64,000 bases of DNA from Xiphydria camelus (lineage: Eukaryota; Arthropoda; Insecta; Hymenoptera; Xiphydriidae), in assembly GCA_963678675.1 (NCBI GenBank), contig OY783196.1:17230138-17294137 (forward strand), read 5' to 3'. Positions within the stretch are counted from its first letter, which is position 1; every line of letters starts with the position of its first letter. Below are positions 24,609-34,634 of the stretch, one piece after another. The notes under the pieces were generated by a model that saw nothing but the letters and a program-made list of their open reading frames with translations, was not told where the DNA came from and did not search any database. The translations under genes and the position numbers were made by a program.

Positions 24609-25735
24609 GTCCTTTTCCAAACTGATAAACGCATCGTGAAATGAGCCGTGTATACTTCTGTTTGTTTTTTTTTTAGAAATAGGCATTCGTGAGAAAAAAT
24701 AGTATATGTCATTCGGCTGAAATCCTCGGATTTTTAAGACCTAATTAAACACAGTCTGAAAAAACTTCGAATTTCCGCCTAATGACATAATATACTATTT
24801 TTTACGTAAATCGAGGATTCTCGAATTGCACAACGTATTTCATTGCTTCGCCTTTTCGAGAAAACCATCATTGTCCGTAAATTAAACGAAGAAATAATCG
24901 CAAGCCTCCTTCTAGAAACATACAACAAACTCGTCTTGTATCTGAGAATATTTACGCGTCAATACTATATAAATACTATAATCATTGAGCTATATAGTGG
25001 AGTGCCGAGAATATACATACGATATATAGAATATCAGTTATTAGAACTATTCGGCGAAGCGAGGGAGTTTGGATAGTCGATATTTTCGCAGGGAAACTAA
25101 TATAGAAGCCACCGGAATAAATTAGTTTACAGAAAACCAAATTTTAAAACTTCGTCAAATAAAGAGTCTCCCATGAGTGAATAAACAGCATATATCCTAA
25201 TCCTCATTCGGCCCTTATTTTAACTGTAGGTACACTTAAAGGTCAAAGCACATCTAGGCGAAGCGAAGCGACGCGCCGTGAAGCGCGGCTGTGCAACGCA
25301 CACTTGGGCGAAGCGAAGCGCGGCGAAGCGAAGCGCGGCAAAGAGAAGCGCGGCGAATTCTATCCCCTTCTCTACCAGGTATAAACAGCTATACCTGAAA
25401 ATATCCATATATGGATACCCGGGTAGAGAAGGGAGGGAAGGGAAGCGCCGTGAAATGTCTGTCATTTTCGCCTTTTTCGCCTTTTTTATTCATTTTCGCC
25501 CTTTTCAAACTGATGAACGCAACGTGAAATGAGCCGTGTACATGTTTTGTTTTGAGAAATGAGCATTCGTGAGGAAAAATAGTATATGTCATTCGGCGGA
25601 AATCCTCGGATTTTTAAGACTGTGTTTATATAGATCGTAGCCTCCTCCCCAAACCATGCCTCGTGTTACTACCTAATTAAACACAGTCTGAAAAAATCTC
25701 GAATTTCCGCCTTATGATATAAGATACTATTTCGT
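24609..25735. repeat. Duplicated palindromic repeat unit (24609-24801 and 25497-25735)
   Basis: Both copies share a lead-in (AAACTGATAAACGCATCGTG, with minor changes in the second copy) followed by a hairpin that begins ATAGTATATGTCATTCGG and ends with its imperfect complement. The second copy has about 50 extra bases in its loop (near 25621-25671), so it is either the fuller version or has gained an insert. Confidence 0.6.
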
Positions 25736-26252
25736 GTGAGAAAATTCATTTCGTTGACGAGATCTATCTTGGAAAGGATTTTCGAATCGTTAACGGAAGT
25801 GATCGACGAAACTTTACATCCGTTAACGAATTACATTCCGTCCACGATAAACATTTCTCGCGGCGCTTCGCTTCGCGGCGCTTCGTTTCGCCGCGCTTCG
25901 CTTCGCCGCGCTTCGCTCAAGTGTGCGTTACCTCGTAAGAATCAATGGAAATATAAAAGGTAGCTTCGCTGCGCTTCCAGTCGCACAAGTGTGCTTATCC
26001 TAGGTCGCGGCGCTTCGCTTCGCTTCGCTCAAGTGTGCGTTACCTCGTAAGAATCAATGGAAATATAAAAGGTAGCTTCGCTTCGCGGCGCGTCGCTTCG
26101 CTGCGCTTCCAGTCGCACAAGTGTGCTTATCCTAGGTCGCGGCGCTTCGCTTCGCTCAAGTGTGCGTTACCTCATAAGAATCAATGGAAATATAAAAGGT
26201 AGCTTCGCTTCGCGGCGCGTCGCTTCGCTTCGCCTAGATGTGCTTTGACCTT
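25239..26252. mobile_element. Non-coding element with GCGAAGCG-rich ends
   Basis: The ends are inverted repeats: AAGGTCAAAGCACATCTAGG then CGAAGCGAAGCGACGCGCCG on the left, mirrored on the right. Near-perfect iterations of GCGAAGCG fill 25256-25345 and, in the opposite orientation, 25858-26240. Between about 25900 and 26220 a unit of roughly 120-130 bp (CTCAAGTGTGCGTTACCTCG, then AATCAATGGAAATATAAAAG) is repeated three times. Open frames within are repeat artefacts. The second palindromic repeat copy (25497-25735) lies inside it. Confidence 0.7.
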
Positions 26253-26704
26253 TAGACCTTCGGGTCAAATATGACCCAATCAGAAATAGAAAATAAATGT
26301 TTATACTGAATATTAAGAACATTTATTCAGTTCCTTAAATGTATTGTTAAACTGTTAAGTAATTCTTAATATCGCATAATCACAATTCATCGATATTGAA
26401 TACTATGGGTCACTATAGACCAAAAGACCGTATGAGGGTTAAGCTTTTCAATCTCACGTACAATTTTTAAATAATTTTACGTCGATTATCCAGCTTCGAA
26501 TAATGCATGTATTATTTTACCGATGAGTAACGTATTGATCAATGCGTATTCCCGACGATAAATTGAATTCGCCGTCCATCATTCGATAACGACCGAGAAT
26601 AATGTTTCACACACGATATTCGCCTCGTCATCCGACGCTATCCATATACCTATATAAACTGACGGCACATACTTCCCCATTCATCGATGCACCCTCTGCT
26701 TTCA
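26253..26704. other. AT-rich spacer, possible decayed MITE
   Basis: Short blocks resembling inverted ends (GACCTTCGGGTC near 26266 and GACCAAAAGACC near 26416) suggest a decayed element, but I could not define its limits. No gene seen. Confidence 0.35.
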
Positions 26705-27011
26705 CCCTTCTAGTGCCGGGCGAAAAAGAGGTGCTTATGCGAAGATAACCGGCCGAATTTTACGATTTTACTAGGATTTGGAAAAAGGCTCATAAAAACC
26801 AAACGAAAAGCAATATTTACATAATTCAAAAAGCAGTGTATTAAGGACAAAATAGAGAATAAAACAGTGACGCTAATTTTTCTATATTCATTGAAAATTA
26901 CATAAATAACAAAGGTATAAGTGCTAGAAGGTGCGGGCCGATATATCGGCTCTGGCACTTTTCGCCAGTACAGCGAGAGGGCCGATATATCGGCCTCCGG
27001 CACTAAAAGGG
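26705..27011. mobile_element. piggyBac-like MITE (CCCTTYTAGTGCCGG ends)
   Basis: The inverted ends read CCCTTCTAGTGCCGG and, mirrored, CCCTTTTAGTGCCGG. The flanks are TTCA on the left (26701-26704) and TTAA on the right (27012-27015), consistent with a TTAA duplication with one change. Two copies of the palindrome GGCCGATATATCGGC or a close form sit at the right end. No transposase. Confidence 0.7.
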
Positions 27012-27015
27012 TTAA

Positions 27016-28878
27016 TTAAACCGCGTCCCGGTATGCATACGTCTATCTCAAATATAGCGACGTACGAACACGTCGGTGCACACATGCGATATTACTACTC
27101 GCGCGTGGAAATACATAAAGGCGCGCGCTGCCGTACGTCAAAGTGATAGTGCGGCGGCATGAAAGCCAGACGAAGGCTAGAGGCGACAACGTTATTTCAT
27201 ACCTATAAATAGAGGTTACGCCAATTGTGTATTAACGTAGTTAGCTCGGTTAAAACACGATTCACCGAGCGTGCGTCGCCGCCGCGGGACGAAAGTCGAT
27301 GAGTTCTCCCTCGACGAGTAGAGGCAGCGTAAACGGCTCCTCTCTCCGTTAAATGGCCACGAGCGTCCGCGCGCGCCAATGGGGAACGCGCCGCTTCCGC
27401 CCGAAGATAAAACCGAAAGGGGGCGAGATTCTCGCCGCGATGACCTTCCTTTTCCACGCGTCAGTTCGTTCACTTCGCCGGGGAATATAGGGCCGGTAAC
27501 GCGCGCGATATCGCTCTTCCGGGGAAGGGCAACGCGTTAATACGGAGTCCGAAAATGTGGGACGTCACACGCGCGCGACGTAACGAGGCCAAAACCCGAG
27601 CGTCGGACGTACTCCGGGAAGAGTCTGCGATGCAGGGCGCATGTGTTCTATCGATCTCGCGGTCCGGGGTACGCGCGCTCCCTCGTTTCGATGGAACGAC
27701 GCCTGGCCGAATTCGTGCCTTACGCCTTCTACGCGTCGCAGTGGGCGTGTATAATGTACACCGTGTACACACCGGCGGTTGATTGCGGCGCGTATATGTA
27801 TATAGGTAACACTTGCAAGGCGGAATTAAAAATCGAGACGGAACATCGATGCCTCTTAATTACATGCAGTGAATTTGATGTCATCTCCCCGTTGATAATA
27901 GGTAATAGTTATGTAAATGTGTTTAATTGCTTAGAATTTAAAAGAGAAGAAAAATAAAACTATAATAATCGATCACATTTAATAATACATTTAGCGATAC
28001 AAATGACTCGGTGAGACCTTTTGATAACTAACCTGCCATATTTTCAATTACGATACATTCGGGCGTATCTCTTATCTCCTTCGACTTCTCTAAATCGCTG
28101 TCAATTGCACAGTCGCGATCTGTTTACCGCGTCGATACCGATAAAATCGATCGGGATTCTCTTTCAGCTCTCGCGTCATCGCCTCAAATGCACTTTGAAG
28201 CTCTTCCTCCTTTCTATCTTTTTTACTTTCTTGCAATTTGCCGCGATGAAGTATGTATATCTCCCGCTCTCCTCTTTACAGTCGAGCGTTTAAAGCATCG
28301 TATGACAGATATACGAGCGACGGTAACACTATTCGCGCGGATCATCGCGGATAAGAATTACGAGACGAGATGATTGCCATTATGCAACGCGTCGCTGGAG
28401 GCGCCCCGCGACGCACTTGCGAAAAGTCGACGGAGAGAAGGAATATTCCGCTTCTTCACCTTATCACGTCGCTCTCCTCTCTGTACTAGCTGCCCTCGCC
28501 CCCTGCCTCCCGAGCGCACCGTCCTCCGGATCGAAAGCTTTGTACCAGCGCACCGCGAATGTCCTCACGCCTCGCGACGTCGCATTGACGAAAGCAGAAA
28601 AGTCGGCTAGCTTTGTTTACGGAATTCCTTCCGGGAAGCGGCTGAGAATGAAACTGAGCCTCCACCGCCACCGCCACCGCGACCGCCGCCTCCGCCCCCA
28701 CCATCGGCTCCCGACCTCAACCGTCTACCACTACCTCGTTTGCTCTCGCCCCCCCCCCCCCCCCCCACCTTCGACCCGTACGCACGACGGCGGCACGTCG
28801 TTCTTCCGCCTCCGAATGGGGAGCCTCGCGCGAAATTTAGCGTAGAAACGGCTTGGTGTAAGTATGTGCCTCCACTGA
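27016..28878. other. GC- and CpG-rich intergenic DNA, no confident gene
   Basis: Stretches at 27040-27790 and 28370-28850 are much richer in G+C and CpG than their surroundings, as expected of promoters or first exons of unidentified genes. The longest open frame (28417-28845) is dominated by Arg/His and Pro runs from simple repeats (CCACCGCCACCG, and a C run at 28751-28767), so I do not call it a gene. Confidence 0.35.
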
Positions 28879-29610
28879 GGGCCGGTTTATCAATGTCCAG
28901 TTAAATGTGTCAGATAACTATCTAACAGTTATTCTTATCTGACAGTTATCCGAATAGTAGCGTATTTCAATACTGTTTTATCTGTCAGTTATGAACACTG
29001 TCTTGAAGCATTCCGATTGGTTTAATTTCCGCTAAAGAACGCGGGCTATTCAAAGCTCCCTCAAATTAAAACTCATGCATTAGAAATCCTCGTCGTTGGC
29101 ATATTTCTTTCTTTATGCGTATATTCCTGTAGAAGGAAGGTTACTCGAGGAATGAGATAGGATAGGTAGGGAGAAGAAGGGATGCTGCGACGTTCTCATG
29201 GCCCGAGAATAGCGAGAGGCTCATCTTACGGTCCCTTCGCGGAAAACTCTCGCCAGCGCAGGACGAAATGTTCTTCCCGTGGTAAAACTTTGTACGTTCT
29301 TCTTTCGTATTGTACGAATTCAACAATTTCTTCATCGTCGCTAATTTCCAAAAAATCTCCAATATTATCTCAAATATTATCCATTTTAGACTGTACACAA
29401 ACACGAACCAGAGAGAATTCTAACCTATAAATTGCGATAACTGCCAGTTTATTCAGTATCTGCCACCAGTACCTTCCAGTTAAATTTACTTCCAGTTATC
29501 TTAATTTAAGTTCTTAGTAAACGTTAGTTGTATATTGATAAACAGTTTAGCTACCACTTTAATTTTATTCACCAGTTAAGACATTTAACTGGACATTGAT
29601 AAACCGGCCC
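28879..29610. mobile_element. Harbinger-like element, non-autonomous (732 bp)
   Basis: Inverted ends GGGCCGGTTTATCAATGTCC (30 bp identical on both sides) are flanked by a direct TGA (28876-28878 and 29611-29613). GGGCC-type ends with a 3-bp duplication fit PIF/Harbinger, although TGA departs from the usual TWA. An open frame on the minus strand (29141-29404) contains GHENVAASLLLPTYPISF but is too short for a transposase. Confidence 0.7.
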
Positions 29611-29613
29611 TGA

Positions 29614-29897
29614 GAGTCTTCCGTTCTTTCGTTCGGAGGATGCGTGGCAGTCATGCTTTATTAGCGAGATTCTTAAGATTTACAACTTTAATCGCGAATA
29701 CAAATTTGAGGGCGAAGGATCGATCGAGGCGTCGGGGAAAGGTGTCTCTACATTAAAGCGAGGAGTTTCCGTATGCTCGCGATGTACTTTTATGTACAAG
29801 TACAGTATTATATGTACATCTGAATTGTAGTCACGAATCTCGAACGCACGGGTCCATCACTATTACGGCGAACCAAGGACGTCGCGCCGTATACATA
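29614..29897. other. Intergenic spacer
   Basis: No gene or element end recognised. Confidence 0.4.
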
Positions 29898-29900
29898 TTA

Positions 29901-30236
29901 AGCCGGGTCTTCACTGCGCGAAACTCTTTCGCGAAACTGTTTCGCGAAAATGTTCGGCGAGTGTCGGGACGAAAAGTTTCGGGTTCCAGGCGAGAATAAG
30001 GTGAGCCGCCAGTTTGCGCGAGACACTGGTGCCGGCGAAACACACGGTGCACGTTCACACTGGCGGCACTCGGAAGGCGAAGCTCTTTGATGCGCGATCA
30101 AAAACCGACTGACGTTTGGCTCACTTCGAAACATACTCGCGAAGCAAGTTTCGGGGTGAGTACAAAGTATACACGAGGCGAGACTAGTTTCGCGAAACCG
30201 TTTCGCGAAACAGTTTCGCGCAGTGAAGACCCAGCT
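29901..30236 (-). mobile_element. Harbinger-like MITE, copy 3 (336 bp, reversed)
   Basis: Same family as the copies at 1801 and 19622, in opposite orientation to the first. The ends AGCCGGGTCTTC and GAAGACCCAGCT are flanked by TTA on both sides (29898-29900 and 30237-30239). No coding capacity. Confidence 0.85.
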
Positions 30237-30239
30237 TTA

Positions 30240-30588
30240 TGTATGAGCTTTATCGCGTTTCGCGCCCTTTTGAACGATGCGGTCTATGCACATTGTCCAT
30301 GCGGTTGTTTGGCTGGTGGACTAGGTTCTGTTAGATCGGGTTGGGTTAGAATGTAGGGGAAGTGTGAGTCGGCGAGATTTATAGGGGCACGTGTATATGC
30401 AAGCGTGTTACTCACTTAACAATATATGTATGTATGTATCTATTCGCATGTGCACACTAATTAGTTTAAATGCGAGATTTGCTCGGCGAATTGTTCGACT
30501 ATGGTTTTCTCCAAAGATGAATAACGGAGTCAAGCTGGTTTTTGACATAATTTTAGTATTTCGATGGCCCGCAATGCTGCATAGCATG
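30240..30588. other. Intergenic spacer
   Basis: No gene or element end recognised. Confidence 0.4.
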
Positions 30589-30782
30589 CCAAGCAGCACA
30601 CTTTAGTCGAAATAATGTCACTCACTAATGGTTTCATTCTTTTTTGTCAAAATGACGTCACTTGTTAATGACGTTATTTTTTAGTAAAATTATCACTTAT
30701 GAAAGACGTTTGATTTCGTTTTGACAAAAAAATGACGTCATTTAGTGAGATACATTATTTTGATTAAAGTATGTTGCTTGGG
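30589..30782. mobile_element. Small MITE, ends CCAAGCARCAYACTTTARTC, TGACGTCA-rich
   Basis: About 42 bp at each end are inverted copies (CCAAGCAGCACACTTTAGTC on the left; mirrored CCAAGCAACATACTTTAATC on the right). The interior contains TGACGTCA twice and several TGACGT half sites. The outer bases resemble those of the larger element at 42245-43165. No coding capacity. Confidence 0.7.
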
Positions 30783-31052
30783 ATCGCGCAAATGCTATAT
30801 TATTTTCTCATTAACATTATTTCTTAAGTATGTGTGAAATACATAGATAGTCAATTAAGTCTACCTATATTAAAAGTAACGTAATTTAATTTACATGTGC
30901 AGAGTGCATCATAAAGGACTTTAAATGACCTCTTCGGTTAACGAGGATGAATGGTAATATGTAACAATGTCGTTATGAACTGACAGACGAGTGCTTATAG
31001 ACTAAGCTTATAGGAAAGTTCTTCATGAAAATAGTATGACATACGTAGAGTA

Positions 31053-32529
31053 GGGGAGACCGGGGTACATTTGGACACTTTTTGGAATTCTGTGAGTCTT
31101 TTTCTGCATAAAAAAAATAATTTTTTTCTTGTACATAGGTAAACTTTATACATTTTTTAACTATGTAAATTTATCTGAAATTCTTGTACAGTTTTTTTGC
31201 ATCAATTTTCATATTTTTTTTCTGGGGGGTTTTTGTCCAATTGTGCCCCGGCATGGGGTAGTTTTAGACAGCACCGGGGCACATCTGAACGCAAGCGAAA
31301 ATACCATAAAAATTTTCTTAAAGTATTTATTCATGTTTTTAAGGCACTTTAAAGTTAAATGCAGTAAAAAATGGTTAAGACCAAATTAACAAATGAAGTA
31401 GGTAGGTAAAGAAATAAGAGTAAAGTAACATATTTGAGTTGAAAAAGCTATTCTACTTGATATCCATCAAACTGCACATTGAATTTAAAACAAGCAGTCA
31501 ATCTGGAAGTTTCCCCCACCTGACAGGGCTTTGGCAATTTTTCAACATTTGCACGGTCAACTGTAGATTTGTCATCTACCTGTGGATAGACAAAACCAAG
31601 GTTTCCTTTTTTTCGGAGAAACTTCATTTCATATGTCGTATTATCTTCTAGATTTAAAACTTCTCCGATGTAGTAGGTACCTCATGGTTTTCTTTGTTGG
31701 AAACTTAACCAGCAAAAAATCACCGACAGATATTTTGTCATCATCAAGTAGTGATAATCATGTTCCTCACTTTCTTGCATGCTGATATCCGAATCCGAAA
31801 AACTCTTCTCAGGAACAAAATTAGTATCACTGTCAGTTTTTCGTTTGTAACGTCGCACCATTTTCTGTAATAAATTACGTATGGTGAATATAATGCAGCA
31901 CAAGCAATATGCAAAACTATCTTATGGGGTACAATTGGACAGTCCAAATGTGCCCCAGACGAAATGTCCAAATGTACCCCGGATGTTCAGTTTGTGTGTT
32001 TAAGGCAATTATGAAAACAATAAGGCAGTTACTTAGAGGATAGAAACAGATGATGCTTCTAAAATGATTGTACTGTTGAAGTATAATTAACAAAACCATG
32101 CAATATCAACTACTTAGTCTGTATTCCAACTTTTAATAACAGTAAAAAATCTTACTTAGATGAGCAGAAACGTACACAGAGTGATTATTTTCTTTTTGTC
32201 ACTCAGTGTTAAATACTCGGTTTCATGGGCGTCCTCGACGCATGTGAAATCATCTTTCACACACCAATTCGTGAAAAGTTGCGCAGTGCGTGAAATAACC
32301 TCCGCAGTGTGTGAAATCGTCAACCTCGTATTTGACACTTAGTGACAAAAAATAGAATTCGTTAGAAAATAACTATTATAAGTAAAATAACGGCCACTTT
32401 ATACCGGCATTTATTTAATACTATGTCAAGAAGTCTAGAACTTTAATGGCAGCCTCCGGAATTAGATCTAGAGCGCCAAATTTGAAACGTCCAAAAGTGC
32501 CCCATGTCCAAATATGCCCCGGCCTCCCC
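31053..32529 (-). mobile_element. pogo/Tigger-like DNA element, internally deleted
   Basis: Inverted ends GGGGAGACCGGGGTACATTT (left) and mirrored GGGGAGGCCGGGGCATATTT (right) are flanked by TA (31051-31052 and 32530-32531), as in Tc1/mariner/pogo elements. The terminal phrase recurs inside at about 31922-31981 in both orientations. The minus strand keeps the two ends of a transposase-like gene without its catalytic core. Confidence 0.75.
31439..31861 (-). pseudogene. Remnant of a pogo/Tigger-like transposase gene
   Basis: Reading leftwards, an ATG at 31861 starts MVRRYKRKTDSD, which resembles the usual N-terminus of insect pogo-like transposases. Soon after, a different region resembles the C-terminal part of the same proteins (LLVKFPTKKTMRY, then after a 1-base frame change EVLNLEDNT, KKGNLGFVYPQVDD, FKFNVQFDGYQ). 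The DDE core is absent, as expected for an internal deletion. The family assignment rests on recalled motifs. Confidence 0.5.
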
Positions 32530-32555
32530 TATGAAACATTTGTTTACACATATAC

Positions 32556-32948
32556 AGTATGTCTCATTGGTAACGCAAGTATTTGAATTTTCCTGACATT
32601 TGACTTCGGTAGTGCTTGGAATGGTGCTGTAGTTAGAGTTGGCTTCAGAAGAGTGCGCTGCGTTCTTACGAGCCGTGTTTCGAAACCTGTATGATTATTT
32701 CTCATCACTTCTACACATTATTTACCATTATTTTTACAAATTCAGTTCATTTCGAGGTTAGACACCTCGATCTCCCGAATTGACAGTTTCCGGGAAATCA
32801 GACGTTTTACACTTTTCACTCTCGAAACACGGCTCGTAAGAACGCAGCGCACTCTTCTGAAGCCAACTCTAACTACAGCACCGTTCCAAGCACTACCAAA
32901 GTCAAATGTCAAAGAAATTCAAATACTTGCGTTACCAAGGGACATACT
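32556..32948. mobile_element. Foldback MITE with about 130-bp arms
   Basis: The arms are near-perfect inverted copies: AGTATGTCTCATTGGTAACG on the left and its counterpart on the right, then GCAAGTATTTGAATTT, GCGCTGCGTTCTTACGAGCC and CGTGTTTCGA. A spacer of about 120 bp separates them. No coding capacity. Confidence 0.75.
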
Positions 32949-32953
32949 TTATA

Positions 32954-33705
32954 TGTCGCACCCACTTAGCGTAATTGTCCATTTCATGAAATGGATATCC
33001 ACTTCACGAACTGTATCCAGACAGAGGAATCATCTTAGATTACAGCATCTGGACAAAAACCGTCCAGTTCCTGTTCTGTACAGATAGATCTTATTTGTCC
33101 ACTTCATGTAATAAAGTTAGTCTGGTTTATGTCGCACCCACTTGGCGTAATTGGCCGTTTCATGAAATGGATATCCACTTCGCGAACTGTGTAACCACTA
33201 TAATTTCGCTTTATTGTGGCTCCGCTCGCTGCGCTCGCTCCGCCGACTACCTAAAAAAATTCCAATAGGGAGAGGTTGGGTTAGGTTAGGTAACCTAACC
33301 CAACCTCTCCCTATTGGATTTTTTTTTTCTATATTTCCCAAGAAAATTTGGCTTTATTGTGGCTCTGTCGCACCCACTTGGCGTAATTTCTTGGGAAATT
33401 TAGAAAAAAAAATTCCAATAGGGAGAGGTTGGGTTAGGTTAGGTAGTCGGCGGAGCGAGCGCAGCGAGCGGAGCCACAATAAAGCGAAATTATAGTGGTT
33501 ACACACAGTTCGCGAAGTGGATATCCATTTCATGAAATGGCCAATTACGCCAAGTGGGTGCGACAAAAGAATATTTCCATTTCATGAACTAGACAGAATT
33601 TTATCCAGATAGAGGAATAAAATATTATTCCTCTATCTCTGGATACAGTTCGCGAAGTGGATATCCATTTCATGAAATGGACAATTACGCTAAGTGGGTG
33701 CGACA
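32954..33705. mobile_element. Nested foldback element, ends TGTCGCACCCACTTRGCG
   Basis: The outer inverted arms (32954 and 33705 inward, about 70 bp) start TGTCGCACCCACTTAGCGTA. A second pair of the same family, differing at a few bases (CTTGGCG), lies inside at 33130 and 33565, and a third partial copy starts at 33366. The outer copy has TA on both sides. The centre has a palindrome made of TTAGG-like repeats (about 33267-33318). Open frames here are palindrome artefacts. Confidence 0.75.
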
Positions 33706-34634
33706 TATACATATACACCAGTGTGATTAGTACCTACCTATATCGACATTTGCTTAAATCGCGTCAGGTCTTTCCACGAGCACATGTGAAAGAATGAACA
33801 ATAATATATCGGTCATTGTCGATTGTCTCGCAATAGCAACGGCGAAGTCGGTCTTTTTTTTTCTCTCTCCACTCAGGCTTTTAGTTTTACGCGTATTTTT
33901 CGAAACGTAAACTTGTCATCCTATGTATGATAACGTAGTTTTTTAAGGTTTCTCGAGCATTATACTAAAATAGTGAGAAATGCTTGAAAATGATTGCATT
34001 CTGTAGATTGAAGTAAAAAAAAAATTCAGTTAAATTTTCAAGTCTTTTAAGAAGCACGTTGCAAAGATTTTTGAATAATAAAATAACATAGTTCTTATAA
34101 CCAACAAACCGCGATATTTCTGAGAAAAATAGTGAAAAAATTCTGAAATTTTTTGAACAGTAAGTTTAATGAACTAAAATCATCTATACCAATTTTCACG
34201 TTCATTAAGAAGCCCGTTATTTTTTTGTAATTCTTTATAAATTTAACCTTTGATAAGTCAACGTGGCAATGTTGCATGACGTACAGATGCATGACCAGAT
34301 GTTTTGGGCTCCATTTTTGAACTCACAGATACACACATACTACTGTATGTCAAACGTTGTTGTCACATCGCACGAAGAACATACTTTAGAGTGTTACTGT
34401 ACTTCAATGGACTAACTTTTAGCAGGGGAGAAGCCCCTGTACCGCTCGAGAAACCTGAAATATTACGTCAGTCTGCGCAGGTGTAATTCCCCAAATCGGA
34501 CAAGAGCACCCGGAAAAACGGTGGTGTTGGGAGTAAGAGCGTGAGGAGGGAGAGTATTACCTCCCTCCTTCCCTTCCTCCCCCTCCCCCACCCCTTATTG
34601 TGGGACGTAAGAGCGCATCAGTTGCGCCCAGTAA
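33706..34634. other. AT-rich intergenic DNA, no gene seen
   Basis: No coding region or element end recognised. A short palindromic pyrimidine/purine block (GGAGGGAG facing CTCCCTCC) lies near 34545-34569. Confidence 0.4.

Noticed and set aside
27203..27782. Overlapping open frames on both strands in a CpG-rich stretch
   Set aside because: High G+C lowers stop frequency; no domain or consistent frame was seen.
28417..28845. Open frame of 142 codons
   Set aside because: Its second half is simple-sequence (CCACCG and C runs) and there is no recognisable domain.
33267..33318. Telomere or internal telomeric site
   Set aside because: Only a few TTAGG-like words arranged as a palindrome inside a mobile element; not a telomere array.
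33214..33495. Open frame with repeated IPIGRGWVRLG peptide
   Set aside because: It is produced by the inverted repeat in the nested foldback element, so both halves mirror each other.
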